From Heliocybe sulcata (Eukaryota; Basidiomycota; Agaricomycetes; Gloeophyllales; Gloeophyllaceae): a stretch of 64,000 nucleotides of DNA. Positions 23,712 through 35,276 of the stretch are shown piece by piece; position 1 is the first letter of the stretch, and the number at the start of each line of letters is the position of its first letter. The DNA is taken from NCBI GenBank assembly GCA_004369045.1, contig ML213503.1, positions 3,141,697 to 3,205,696 of the forward strand. Reading direction: 5' to 3'. Position numbers and translations under genes: made by a program. The notes under the pieces were generated by a model that was given only the letters and a program-made list of their open reading frames with translations, ran no database searches and had not been told where the DNA came from.

Positions 23712-24733
23712 ATGCGCGGGGAGATATGCATAGGCACGGCTTCGTTTTTGTCGTATGTCTTGCTCTGTTGCGTCGCAAAAGTACTGTTTGAATTGACTTT
23801 GCTCAAGCTTTGTAGCCTTGCTACTATGTATATTCATGCATGTGCGTACCTGTGCCCGCCTCGCTGCAGCTACCTGATAGAACGTTACGATAGGTTGGCC
23901 AGATCAATACGTCAACGGTACCTCGAGGCATATCCATGGTGAACCATCGTACGCATCGACTCTGTCGAACGAGCTATGTTGACGGATAGTTTGTAGGCTA
24001 AGCTCAACGTATCGGGCTATGGGTAATTACTCGACCATTATTCAGTTTCCGATGTCTGATCTTCCTCCAGTAATGCTCTCTACGCTGCTCTCGGGGACCC
24101 AGTACAGGGCCTGTATGCGGATAATGCATCGGCACCTCTCGCTGCTGAAGCCGGTTTACGCAACCTATACGAATACGGCCTCTATTCCTATTGCGTGTAT
24201 GTGGAGCTCCCTCAAGGTACCTGCTCCAATAGTAGCGCAGCTACTAGGTTCGAGCCCTTCAGCGCCATGACCTCCGATATGATCGGCAATTGGTCTTTCA
24301 TCACTGAGGGACTCATACCTTCCAACATCGGTTTCCGAAACTCCGGCTCGTTAGGGAGTCTGTCCAACTCGGCGTATTACCTGTTAATCCTGGGTTCGAT
24401 CTGCGCAGCTCTAGCTTTCTTCCTGTCGGTGGTTCCTCGCTGATTCTTGGAGAAAGTATCTGACAATATATCCATAGTGGAATAGCCAAACGGACGGTCA
24501 CGTTCCTTGCTTCCAGCTTGTTCGCCATCATTGGAAGCCTGTTCCTCCTGGTTGGAGCAGCGATATGGACAGCTATCGTCCACAGAGCTGCGAGCATCAA
24601 TGATCTGGTTGTGGGATCATCGAGTGCTCCGACGCCCCTTGGAATCAATGTGTCAATAGGCAATGGGATATACCTAGCGTGGGCGGCATTTGCATGCTTG
24701 TTTGTGTCTATCCTTCCTTATATGACCAGGTGA
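23712..24733 (+). CDS. SUR7/PalI-family four-span cortical membrane protein
   Basis: The N-terminus MRGEICIGTASFLSFVALLL, spliced across an intron at the second serine, is the signature start of fungal SUR7/PalI proteins. It continues with FMHVGQINTSTVPRGIS, then AKLNVSGYG, ALGDPVQGLYADNASAPLAA and YEYGLYSYCVYVE, a cysteine pair in an extracellular loop (SYC...GTCSNSS). Three further hydrophobic segments follow (YYLLILGSICAALAFFL, TFLASSLFAIIGSLFLLVGA, GIYLAWAAFACLFVSIL). The family sits in eisosome/cortical patches or works in pH signalling. About five short introns must be spliced in the 5' half. The intron before GIAKRTVTF needs a gtcggt donor and is the least certain. It ends at TGA 24731-24733. 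Confidence 0.8.
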
Positions 24734-24993
24734 GAGTTGCTTGTCCAGCGTCGCCACTTCCGCTGACTTGTTGCCCGCCTGCAAAGCTGCTGTACGTACC
24801 GAGGATAGGTCGGATGCTCGTGCGAGCACGGTGCTACTCCTTATACTGACCCATTTACGCGAGATCTGCCTAACACTTGCACTTCACGAACTCTCGCTTG
24901 TAGGATATGTCACGATCTGAATGTTGTTCGTGAATGTTTTCCTCCATTCATACGCAAATCCGGGTAGCGTGGCGCGTCTCAACGCGTTATTTA

Positions 24994-27565
24994 CTATGAT
25001 AGTTGATACGAGTCTTCCACAAACCGTAGAGGATTAGTCCTCATCGACCTCGCTACAGAACTCTTGAACGGAAAATTGCGAGTTGCGCCCCCCTGCATCT
25101 GTCTCTCAACGCTGAGGGCACTCTGATAAAATTCCAGCACCCGGGGATGAGCCATGACACTGCGTGCGGGTCAACCACAGCTTCATACGGACGCAGGAGG
25201 AACGGACCTGGATGGTTCAAAATTGAGTACTTGCAGGGTCTTCATGCTGGTTGCCCGCGAAAGCGCGACATATGCTTTGGTATCCAAGACTTATTGGTTA
25301 CCCTATGAATAAGTTCAAGCCGTATAACGTACCCTGTCCGTATTCAAATGCTTGACCAAGGTCTACGCGCACCCGCTCCAGCGTCTGCCCTTGAGACCTG
25401 TGCACACTCATTGCCCAAGCGCATATAAGAGGAACCTGCCGGCTGAGAGTTTAATCATGCTCAGGAGCAACGTGCAAATCACAAACCTGTCGCCTTGTCG
25501 CTTCCGCTTCGCCTTTGAAATTGTTGACATTGAATTCAGCAGGCGTGCAAAGCATAGTTCTGCCATTAGTGAATTTGACAAGTGGCCACAGCGTATCGTC
25601 CTGCAGCATAGCGTGCCACTGTGGCCTCTCTTTATCCAGGAGTTCACCGTACAGTACTGTTCTGTCTTTCGCATGCCCGATTTCCAAATCGGAAATCATC
25701 TCCCCCCATGCTTGCCGAACCGTCATAAAGTCCACCACAAGACCCTGGGAGCCGTTCACCAGGTCCGCCCCAGGAACATTCTACGACGAGTCATCGGGTG
25801 CTTCAACTCCCGCAGGAAGGCTACACACCTTGATAAGCATCACCTGTGCTCCGGCCTGTCCAAGGTATGAGCAACTGAGTTATCGACTGTGAGGATAGAG
25901 TACCTTTAGTACGACCTCCTGCTGAGCGACGAGACGTCCAAGAGCTCTTTCCATAGCCTCCAAGCTGATTTTGTAACCTTTGTTGCCGTCCTGGCGAGCG
26001 TCAACTGCGAGATACCTCATTTCGGATGTCGGAAGTGCAGTTAGACGGTTGTGGTTGGCTATCTCGACGTCTCTGCGTAGCGGATAGCTTTGAACGTGAC
26101 AGAGACGTTAGCAAAAAATTGATCATTGGACGAAGGAGATGAATGTACAGTTCTGTAGGCTCGATACCGTCAGTATACGTGACGGGTCGGCTCAGCTGAC
26201 GGAGCTCATCGACTATCTCTTCTGTAACTTTTCCGATACGTAACGTATTGAGTATATCGACGAAGTCTGGATGGCAGGTGCCAAATCAGTACCGCATATG
26301 AGGGTCAGAGAGATCACGCGCACGTTGATCTCGCTGTCGGAAGACCTTGGTCAATACGAATGGCCGACGTATGCATTGCTTCCAGGCCAGGGACTCGAAT
26401 GCAAATACAGCAGGGATTATGTCATCATCTTCTCCGCGTCCCGGAACGGGAGGTAACTGGAAGAAATCTCCGGAGAGCACTAGCTGTTCTTATTTTAGGA
26501 GTTAAAATATCAGGCAAAGCCAGCAGTTAATGGCCTACCTGAATCCCCCCAAACGATAGGTCCTTTCGTCTTCGCAGCACGCGAGCTATATGGTCCTTAG
26601 TGGAGGACCCACGAGATATCATTATACCATATTGCAGAAGGTAACCATGGCGTCTTACGAGCTTGTCCAACAACGTCCCATCGATCATAGAGACTGAGGA
26701 AACGCAGCATGAGAAATAACACGGTACGCTGAGGCCGAGATAACGAACTTTCATCCACTATTAATGTTCGCACGTTTTGCCATCTCTCCAATGGACTGGG
26801 AGGATACTTTCGTTCGCCCTTGTGGGATGGAGATCTCAATGAAGAAGACTCAATATCAAAGGCAAGGCCCTCCGGATCCTCTTGTCCGAGACCGATACCC
26901 GCCCAGGAATGCAGCGTTTTTCCGCCAATATTGATGGAAGCAATGCCTGTCGCTGCGGTTACGGCGAGTTCCTCGCCTATGCGCATACCTTGACCCTTAC
27001 AGCTTCGAATAATCTCCCTTAATAGCACCGATTTACCGGTTCCTGCACATCAAATCAAATCACGGCTTTTTCATATTGCAGAGTATTGCACTCACCAGCG
27101 GATCCTGTGAAGAATACGCTCTCGCCCCGTTGTACCATCCTAAGGATTTGTCTCTGTTCCTCAGATAGAACTATGTTCTCCTCGGCGTCGTTGGAATCAA
27201 CGATGCCGGCTTCAGCATCCTTGCCGACCGCTTGTGTCGGTTCACTGGGCCATACTCCCGCCTGAGTTTTCGCGAGAAAGGTTTCGTACCCGATTCCAGG
27301 TATCCGATGGGTCTGGAGAACTTCATACGCATGGTATAAGGCGTCTCGACTGGGTACTCACGTGATCTTTGTGCTGCTGATTTATTCCATTTACCCGCCG
27401 TCACCGTCGAAGATATTACATTACACCAACCTGATCCCAAGAAGTGTATATCTGACGCCCGTCACGCCCGCGCTTTACAGCATAGTACCTGGGATGTCTC
27501 AAACAGCGCTGAGATGTGTGTAGCAAACGTGCTGCCTCGTGTATGTTTATGTCGAATCTCAGCAT
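24994..27565 (-). CDS. PIF1-family DNA helicase, copy A, mitochondrial-type presequence plus eroded hybrid-binding domain
   Basis: An ATG at 27565 opens [20 protein letters not shown], an amphipathic, hydroxylated presequence. It joins [20 protein letters not shown], the first half of an RNase H1-type hybrid-binding domain. The second half ([18 protein letters not shown]) has lost most consensus. The helicase core is open: [16 protein letters not shown], Walker A FTGSAG/TGKS split by an intron, [62 protein letters not shown], and [17 protein letters not shown], where R replaces the lysine found in B-D. After [15 protein letters not shown] the frame departs from copy D and runs into unique flank, stopping at 24994. 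PIF1 helicases unwind DNA 5' to 3' and resolve G-quadruplexes and R-loops in nucleus and mitochondria. No internal stop disrupts the core. Expression is unknown. Confidence 0.75.
26185..26416. repeat. Tract identical between PIF1 copies A and B (A side)
   Basis: These 232 bp match 29328-29559 base for base, including an intron, whereas sequence on both sides of the tract differs at many positions. This suggests recent gene conversion. Confidence 0.85.
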
Positions 27566-28239
27566 ATGTAAGCGCAGAGAAATGGAGGTCCGCGTCTCGT
27601 CACCGGATTCTGCAAGTCACGTCCGTGGCTGTGCAAAGTCCGTCGAAGCTTGAGCGTGCGCGTGAGCGTGAGCGCTTGATCAAGCCACGCTCCGCTGCGA
27701 CTTGTACAGTGAGTCTATTACAAGGTAAGGCGCGCCTATGCGTTAGATTTAGCTCGAGTGTGATGTAGCTGTGCCTCTATGTAACCAGAGCGCGGTTCGC
27801 TTGCATTGTTCGACGTACGCGTATTTTGTTATAGAGTAAGTAAATGTAATAAGATCGAGTAGCTCGGCATTAATCTTCTCACTGACCAACGGCTATCAGG
27901 GGACTCTCATATGTGTTCTGCTGTAGAAGTGAAGTGAACATGGAGCCAAGGATTTCGTCTGGGTCATATTATCACTTATAATCGTTATAAGTAGGTTATA
28001 TGCATTAGATGTAGCACCTTGTACTATAATCGGTGATCGACAGCGGCATTCGCGGGATAGTGGGCGTCGTAGTAGTCCCTGAAAACTGCCTGTGACGAGA
28101 ATGACCAGCACTGTCGATGTACTAGGGTAGAAAGCTATGGTGCATCAATAAACGTCGGCTTGAGTCTCCTAGAAATTGCAAGGGCCTTCTCCTCAATCCG
28201 CTCTTGAGCGGAATCGTTCGAGTTGCACAGTTGCACCTC
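27566..28239. repeat. Spacer between PIF1 copies A and B, with a relic PIF1 3' end and a repeat shared with copy C
   Basis: Two parts are visible. Positions 27789-27868 match 47941-48020, which covers the last codons and 3' flank of copy D, so this is a leftover PIF1 gene end. Positions about 27889-28180 match about 44108-44390 downstream of copy C, starting near ggctatc and ggggactctcat and containing tttcgtctgggtcatat. The shared block interrupts what in copy D is a continuous last exon. No other gene is seen. Confidence 0.7.
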
Positions 28240-30743
28240 CTACATTCCGCCCTCGACAGTGAGGGCACTCTGATAAAATTTCAGCACCCGGGGATGAGCC
28301 ATGACACTGCGTTCGGGTCAGCGACATCTTAATACGGACCCAAGAAGAACGGACCTGGATGGTTCAAAATTGAGTACTTGCAGGGTCTTCATGTTGGTTG
28401 CTCGCGAAAGCGCGACATATGCTTTGGTATCCAGGACTTACTGGTAATCCTATGAAAAGTTAAAGCTGTATAACGTACCCTGTCCGTACTCAAACGCTCG
28501 ACCAAGGTCTATGCGCACCCGCTGCAGCGTCTGCCCTTGAGATTTGTGCACACTCATTGCCCAAGCGCATATGAGAGGAACCTGCCGGCTCGGAGTTAAC
28601 CATGCACAACGCCAACGTGGTGATCACGAACTTGTCGCCTCGTCGCCTCTGCTTCGCCTCTGAAATTGTTAACACTGAATTCAGCAGGTGTGCAAAGCAT
28701 AGCTCTGCCATTAGTGAACTTGACAAGTGGCCACAGCGTATCGTCCCGCAGCATATTGGCCCCCTGTGGCTTCTTTTCGTCCAGGAAGTCACCGTACAGT
28801 ACTGTTTTGTCTTCTGCCTGTCCGATCACCAAGACGGTAATCCCTCCTTCCCGAGCATTCCGGACCGTCATGAAGTCTAACACCAGACCTTGGGAGCCAT
28901 TCACCAGGCCCGCTCCGGGAACGTTCTATGACGAGTCATTGAGAGCTTCAACGCCCACAGGAAGGCTACACACCTTGATAAGCATCACCTGTGCTCCGGC
29001 CTGTCCAAGGTATGAGGAACTGAGTTGTGGACTGTGGTATAGAGTACCTTCAGTACGACCTCCTGCTGAGCGATGAGCCGTCCAAGGGCTCTCTCCATAT
29101 CCTCCAAGCTGATTTTGTAACCGTTGTCGTCGCTTTCGCGAGCTTCAATCGCGAGGTACCTACGTTCAGGTGTCCGAAGTGCAGTTAGACGGTTGTGGTT
29201 GGCTATCTCGACGTCTCTGCGTAGCGGATAACTTGAACGTGACAGAGACGTTAGCAAAGACCTTAGCGTCTGATGAAGGAATCAAATGTACAGTTCTGTA
29301 GGTTCGATACCGTCAGTGTACGTGACAGGTCGGCTCAGCTGACGGAGCTCATCGACTATCTCTTCTGTAACTTTTCCGATACGTAACGTATTGAGTATAT
29401 CGACGAAGTCTGGATGGCAGGTGCCAAATCAGTACCGCATATGAGGGTCAGAGAGATCACGCGCACGTTGATCTCGCTGTCGGAAGACCTTGGTCAATAC
29501 GAATGGCCGACGTATGCATTGCTTCCAGGCCAGGGACTCGAATGCAAATACAGCAGGGACCACGCCATCATTCTCTCCGCGTCCCGGGACGGGAGGTAGC
29601 TGGCAGAAATCTCCGGAGAGCACTAGCTGTTCTCATTAAGAGTCAAAATATCAGGCAAAGCAATGAGTTAATGGCCTACCTGAATGCCCCCAAACGGTAG
29701 ATGTTTGCGTTTTCGCAGGACGCGAGCGATGAGGTCCTAAGTCGAGGCCCCATGAGATATCAGTATACTACATTGCAGGGGCGCCTTACGAGCTTGTCCA
29801 ACAACGTGCCGTCGATCATAGAGACTTTCAAAACACAGCATGAGAAATGGCACGGTACACTGAAGCCGATATAACTGACTTTCATCCACTATCAGTGTTC
29901 GCACTGTTTTCCATCTCTCCCATGGACTGAGAGGACGCTTTCGTTTACCGTCGCGCGATCGACGTCTCTTTGAAGAAGACACAATATCCAAGAGAAGATC
30001 CTTTGTCTCCTCTTGTCCAAGACCGACACCCGCCCAGGAATGCAGCGTTTTTCCGCCAATATTGATGGAAGCAATGCCTGTCGCTGCGGTTACGGCGAGT
30101 TCCTCGCCTATGCTCATACCTCGACCCTCACAGCTTCGAATAATCTCCCTTAATAGCACCGATTTACCAGTTCCTGCACATCAAATCAAATCACGGCTTT
30201 TTCATATTGCAGAGTATTACGCTCACCAGCGGATCCTGTGAAGAATACGCTCCGGCCCTCTTGTACCATCCTAAGAATCTGTCTCTGTTCATCAGATAGA
30301 ACTATGTTCCCCTCAGCGTCGTCGGAACCAATGGTGCGGGCTTCAGCAGCCTTGTTGTCATGGACAGTGCCGTGCTGGACCGTATGGGTAGGTTCTTCCG
30401 TTTGAGCTTTCGCGACAGAATTTTTATGCCCGATTCCAGGTGTCGGGTGGATCTAGAGAACTTCATACGCATGGTATAAGGCGTCTCGACCGAGGACTCA
30501 CGTGATCTTTGTGCTGCTGATTTAGTGACGAAGATTTTGCACTGACCTGGTGGATAGTCCACATAAGCTTTATCTATATGGCTCCGGCTTGGGAGACGGG
30601 AACAATGAACCTACCCGCTGATGAGCGTATATCTGAAACCCTTTATGCCTGCGTTTTACAGCATAGTCCTTGGGCAACGAACGGTACTGAGATGTGTGTA
30701 GCGAACGTGCTGCCTCGCGTATGTTCCCGTTGAGTCTCAGCAT
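28240..30743 (-). CDS. PIF1-family DNA helicase, copy B
   Basis: The ATG at 30743 opens [20 protein letters not shown], a presequence nearly the same as in A and C. The hybrid-binding half-domain is the most eroded of the four ([18 protein letters not shown], then [18 protein letters not shown]). The helicase core keeps its motifs: Walker A split by an intron after [26 protein letters not shown], the DES/SMIDG motif II spliced with a gtcagt donor, [71 protein letters not shown] and SVHKSQGQT. It stops soon after [14 protein letters not shown] at 28240, so it lacks the acidic tail of D. It sits in tandem with A (about 0.7 kb apart). It could be a functional organellar helicase or a decaying paralogue. 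Confidence 0.72.
29328..29559. repeat. Tract identical between PIF1 copies A and B (B side)
   Basis: Partner of 26185-26416 and identical over 232 bp. Confidence 0.85.
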
Positions 30744-31054
30744 AGTCAAGCGCAGAGGACTGGAGGTCCGTTACAAGTCGCGTCCCTGGCTGTCCGTCAG
30801 ACTATAATTCAGCCACGCCTCAGATGTGGTTATAACCAGGGTATACCAATAAATATTTACTAATGTCGATACCGCATTCCGCGGATTTTGAGTAGCTTGG
30901 AAAGTAATCTCATTAATCGTCAAACAACTTTAAGAGTAGCAAACCAATCGCGTCCCGATTCTGAAGGCAATGATGCGTTGCACGGCACGTGGTGAGATTT
31001 AAAGTAGTTTGTAGTTTGCAGCGCTCTTCCCCGTCGTCCATTACCAACTTTTCC
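30744..31054. other. Divergent region between PIF1 copy B and the CBP3 gene, with a PIF1 3'-end relic
   Basis: The segment around 30872-30894 (ccgcattccgcgg, then gagtagcttgg) resembles the 3' flank and last codons of copy D and of the A/B spacer. This implies that a further PIF1 copy once lay upstream of B. The remaining 150 bp should include the CBP3 promoter. Confidence 0.5.
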
Positions 31055-32348
31055 ATGTATCGTCGGGTGCTGCTCAACGTCTCTGCCTTGAGGCCCGGTC
31101 AAGCTGGAAGAACGACGAACGTCCAGCGTCTCGCCCTTCGTGCAGCCAGTCAGGCTGCCGCCGCGTCGCCAACGAAAACGGAGCAGCCCAACGCTTCCCT
31201 TGCCTCTCCCCCTCAGCAGACATGGCTCACGAAGTATCTCAAGGAGCATCCGGCTGCTATGAACGCGTTTATGGGAGTCAGTAGACTCCTAGGATACGGC
31301 AGTCCCAAGCAGCTGGCGAACCGGCGTGCCATGGCTCTTTACCAGGAGCTCTGTGTCAATAAGGCTGACGAGGAGATACAGTTCTGGCAGCAAGGTGGGC
31401 ATACTTTCGCATACAGTATCGTCAAAGGCTTTGTGTAGGGTCTCGCCCTCGGGTACATGCATACATCCGTCCTGGAGCTATGTGTTCTCTTAGTCTCGAG
31501 TACCTTCTGCTGACTGGTCGCTCGCTTCTCTTCGCTCTCTGTGTGCTACGCTAGAATGCGACCTTCCTCCTACTTTGCAGTCCTGGTTCAACATCACGAA
31601 CTTGCACGTCTGGCTTCTCACCGTCCGCCTGCGCGCCCTACCGCCTCCGCACGGCACCAATCACATACAAGGCCTCGTTGATATCTTCTTCATGGATGTG
31701 GAGGACCGCATTCGCGCGATCCTGCAGCCGAAAACCTTTGAAAAGTCCCAGCGAGAGCCGCCCGTGTCCGCCTTCTACCCCAACCGCCGACGCGACGACC
31801 CGCCTGAAGTTGGAGTGACCGAAAACTCGACGGGCAACTCTGGGAGGAAGAACGCGCCCGAGACCTTGATTACGAGGCACATGAAGATCTTCCGCGAGCA
31901 GTACGCCGGCCTCGGGATGGCGATGGACTTGGGGCTGGTCAAGGGCGACGCGGAGCTCGCAGGCGCGATATGGCGGAACTTCCTGGGTGCGCGCGGAGCG
32001 AGAGGCATTGTGTATGAGGAGGATCACGACCCGCTGGGCCCTCAGACCGCCTTCCGCCGCTCAGTCAATCCCCTGGGCAGCGACGTGAAGAAGATTTCGG
32101 GAGACCTGGCGAAGTTGGAGGCCGCAGAGACGCAGGATGATTTGTCTGGCGTGCATGATTATGCGCCGGCGGACGCGGACAAGTACCTGGCGTACCCGGG
32201 GCTGATGAAGACGCTGGCGACGTATGTGAGGAAGGAGCTTGTGCGCCTTGGCAAGTTAAGCGATGCGCAGGTTATGGGACCGACGCAGCCCGGGAAGGAG
32301 TTCGAGGGTGTGCGGCCGTTGAAGTTCGGGCATGTCAAGGAGCATTGA
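31055..32348 (+). CDS. CBP3/UQCC1-type cytochrome bc1 assembly chaperone
   Basis: The start MYRRVLLNVSALRPGQAGRT is an arginine-rich mitochondrial presequence. After WLTKYLKEHPAAMNAFMGV and LYQELCVNKADEEIQFWQQ, an intron joins ECDLPPTLQSWFNITNLHVW. The rest contains VDIFFMDVEDRIRAIL, ITRHMKIFREQYAGLGMAMD, ELAGAIWRNFLGARG and LMKTLATYVRKELVRLGKLS. This is the ubiquinol-cytochrome c chaperone domain. In yeast, Cbp3 with Cbp6 binds newly made cytochrome b at the mitoribosome and helps assemble complex III. Only one intron is needed. It ends FGHVKEH-stop at 32348. Confidence 0.92.
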
Positions 32349-32573
32349 AGGATCCCTCATGTATCATGTTATGGAAGTATAATAAAAGTATAGCCAGATT
32401 GTAATCATAAACCTCCACTCTCGTAATCAGGTTCGTGGTTAGTACATATCGCGAGACTGGGGATAGTCAGAGTGTGCCGACGAGATTCTTACAGATTAAA
32501 TTCCTGTATGTATTAAAAGGCTTTATCGCATTGATGATTAGGATATATATAGCACAAACATCACCTGTTCCAT

Positions 32574-32657
32574 GCCCGCCTAGCTCAATCGGATAGAGCG
32601 TCAGACTCTTATGACTAGGCGATCTGAAGGCTGCGAGTTCGACCCTCGCGGTGGGCT
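32574..32657 (+). tRNA. tRNA-Lys (anticodon CTT) with a 10-nt intron
   Basis: Acceptor arms GCCCGCC and GGTGGGC pair with one G-T. The D arm is GCTC..GAGC, the anticodon stem is TCAGA/TCTGA, and the T arm is GCGAG-TTCGACC-CTCGC. The 17 nt between the anticodon stem halves reduce to the loop CT-CTT-A-A after removal of about 10 nt (TGACTAGGCG) at the canonical site one base 3' of the anticodon. The position after the acceptor (discriminator) reads T in the gene. Confidence 0.92.
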
Positions 32658-32872
32658 AGAATCTTTTATGTTCTGTGTCATTTTCTCAATGACACAATAC
32701 TCTTTGCTATCGTCATTCTCGGAAAGTCTTTTTGGGTCTGCTGAACCAAGAGGCTGTCGATGAATGCTTCTGGAGAGTAAGTGGTGATTAGATGCCTATT
32801 AGATGTGAGATACATATGCAAAGCAAGCCCAAAAATGTCTATGGAACCTAACCATCCGCGTCCTTTAGCCGT

Positions 32873-33990
32873 TTATACGTACTTCCCAAACAAGGGAATC
32901 AACGATTGCGCCATTGTATAACTGAACACCAACTTCGGACCCACAACCAAGATCTTTGGGGTCAGTCCCTTGAACAGCGCAAATGGTCCCTCGTTCTTCA
33001 GGAGCTCCTTGATGACTGTAACACCAGAAACCTTGTTTTCGAAGTTTGCGTTCTGGATGCGGGTTTTGACGACGTCGAGGGGCGCGGCGACGGTGATCGA
33101 GGCGACGGCGCCGGCGATGGAGGCGATGAAGTTCTGGGCCCAGGTGGCTTTTGAGTAGTCTTTGACGCCGAGGATGTATTCTTTTGTTACGGCGGAGGCG
33201 CCGAACAGCTGGGATATGGCCGTTATAATGGACACTGATGATCTGAGATAGTTAGACTTACTGAGAAACTACCTGGTGCGTTCCGGGCCATTGTCCAGCC
33301 CCAGCCGCGGTAGAGGGTCGTGCCTTCTTCTAGGAAAATTCGAACGACGCCGCGCCCTCGGAACGCTTCGGGGTTGACCTGTCTTTTGATTTTGAGGGCG
33401 TCTAATGGTAATAAGACCTGCACAGAATGATCAGCTTGCCATATCTCCCAACGCGGAGACTGTGCCCAAACTCACCACTTCGCCGATACCCGTCAAACTT
33501 CCTGCAGTCGCCTGCATCATCATCTTGCCCTTCCGCTCGCCGAAGGTGTTCGTGAACTCGGTCTTGTAGTGTCGCGTGATGAGGTCATTGAACCACGGCT
33601 GCCCGCCGAACTTGTATATCCGCTGGGAGACTTTGTAGCCTGCTGCATACCCGAGGCCGGGGAAGAGGGAGAGGAAGCGCTTGCCGAGGGTGGCGGTGGC
33701 TTTCTCGCGGAAGATGATGGAGGAGAGGGTGGAGAATGAGACCTGTCATGGGGAAATGAGCGGCCTAGGTATAGTTCGTCAGGATGCGATAACGTACTTT
33801 GTTTTTGTTACTCATTAACCTTTTGGCGATCGTGTCCACGGGGTGGAAGATCAGAAGTTCGGCGACACCTTCAGTACCGGTCAATAATACTTACACCTCT
33901 GATACCAGATCGGTACTCACCAGCAGTGCCGGATCCGAGGATACGGGCGGTGCCCGACTCGCTGCCTTTTCCGCTCATGTGAGGAGCCAT
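32873..33990 (-). CDS. GGC1: Mitochondrial GTP/GDP carrier (Ggc1-type)
   Basis: Minus-strand exons give MAPHMSGKGSESGTARILGS, AELLIFHPVDTIAKRLMSN (first carrier signature), LFPGLGYAAGYKVSQRIYKF, TGIGEVVLLPLDALKIKRQV (second PxD signature), YRGWGWTMARNAPGSFS, YSKATWAQNFIASIAGAVAS, TVAAPLDVVKTRIQNANFEN (third signature) and LFKGLTPKILVVGPKLVFSY. The wording of these motifs is closest to yeast Ggc1, which exchanges GTP and GDP across the inner mitochondrial membrane and affects mitochondrial iron balance. Six transmembrane helices are expected from the three-repeat carrier fold. Length of about 300 residues is normal. It ends FGKYV-stop at 32873. The start could be MSGKGS, four codons in. Confidence 0.9.
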
Positions 33991-34340
33991 GCCTAGTCGT
34001 ACAGTGGGGACGAAGGGGAGAGAGGGAGAGCAGAGCAGACGCAGCACAGGCTTGAAGCAGAGCAGATAGACGCCGCTTCCCAAATGCCTTTAGCAGTGCC
34101 GCTCAAAATTTAGGCGGCCAATCAGGACACGCATCCCGTGACCGCGTCGCGTTTCTGTCTCAACTCCCATGACGAGTCTCGCCGGCCATCGATTTCATGA
34201 ACATCGTCTCTCGGCGTTATCCAAGAGTATACAGCAAGATGCAAGATGCGTGGTGATATACTACTAGGGTGCTCTTCTGGCTGTATACTATCGAGCTTCG
34301 CAATGAACTGGCCGCGTGGTCACCCTGCCTAGCCCCCTCT

Positions 34341-35276
34341 TCACGGAGTCCACTCATGGGCCTTTATCCAACCCCCGACATCGATGGTCTGGATCCCCCT
34401 GTGAACGTTGAACGTCTTTCCTTTATCCCAGCTTACACCTCGGCCCTCTGCAAACACGACCCGATACTTCCTAAGCGGATTCTCCGGGTCCTTCCTCAGT
34501 TCCTCCTTCAGCTCCTCGACGGTCCACACCTCCCTTTCTACAGTCCTCCTACTCCCCACTGCACTTTCGACTAGTTCCGCGAATTTTGTATAACTGATGG
34601 TCTCTCCGGCGGTATACACCACTCCTTTGACGTTCTCGTCCACCACCACCTCCGCCGTTAGTCTGCCAATGTCTTCAGCTGCCGTAACCGTCACCCTATT
34701 GTCCCATCCTCCAAGACCTCTCACCACCACTTCTCCGCCCTCTCGCTTTTCAATCAACCCAAAGCTCTCTTCGAACAAAAAGCTCGTGAACATCCCCGTA
34801 CTGACGATGACCCACTGTGTCCTATCCTGGCCCCTCAAGATATCCCTCACATCCAGCTGCTCATCGAAGAGATCCAACGCGCTCCCTCGTCCGATAACAT
34901 CATAATCCACGCCGAATTGCCATGGGAAGTACCTCTTCACGCCCGCTTCCAATACGGCCTTGGCCAGTTTGACTTGCGTCCCCCGCCCCGCTGTGAAGCC
35001 TGTGCAACTGAGAACGACGTCGTATTTGCCGTTCCTGAAGGTGTCGGCCAGCGACTTCCCGGTGGCCGAAGCGATGTCTACTGAGATGATGTGAAGCTCG
35101 TGTGGGCTCGCGAGAGAGCGGTAATGCTGGGTCTTCGCGCTGTCCTGGGCTGTCTGGGGTCGGAGACCTAGGGAGAGCTGGACGTCCTTTGAGTCGTATC
35201 TCTCGGCCAAGGCGGCTAGGACAGCATTTCCTAGCTCTCCTGCTCCGAGTATGAGGATTGATGATTGCTTCGACAT
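34341..35276 (-). CDS. CipA-like NmrA/isoflavone-reductase-family NAD(P)-binding protein
   Basis: A single exon starts MSKQSSILILGAGELGNAVL, a Rossmann GxGxxG nucleotide site. It continues with YDVVLSCTGFTAGRGTQVKL, KRYFPWQFGVDYDVIGRGSA, LFDEQLDVRDILRGQ, VIVSTGMFTSFLFEESFGLI and NRVTVTAAEDIGRLTAEVVV. This is the CipA subgroup of NmrA-like/isoflavone-reductase-like proteins, atypical short-chain dehydrogenases common as multigene families in fungi. The substrate is not known. An intronless 311-residue gene is unusual among these neighbours and fits a family that duplicates often. An ACG codon and a GTG codon precede the ATG, and I chose the first ATG at 35276. Confidence 0.85.
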   Translation of the reverse strand: MSKQSSILILGAGELGNAVLAALAERYDSKDVQLSLGLRPQTAQDSAKTQHYRSLASPHELHIISVDIASATGKSLADTFRNGKYDVVLSCTGFTAGRGTQVKLAKAVLEAGVKRYFPWQFGVDYDVIGRGSALDLFDEQLDVRDILRGQDRTQWVIVSTGMFTSFLFEESFGLIEKREGGEVVVRGLGGWDNRVTVTAAEDIGRLTAEVVVDENVKGVVYTAGETISYTKFAELVESAVGSRRTVEREVWTVEELKEELRKDPENPLRKYRVVFAEGRGVSWDKGKTFNVHRGIQTIDVGGWIKAHEWTP

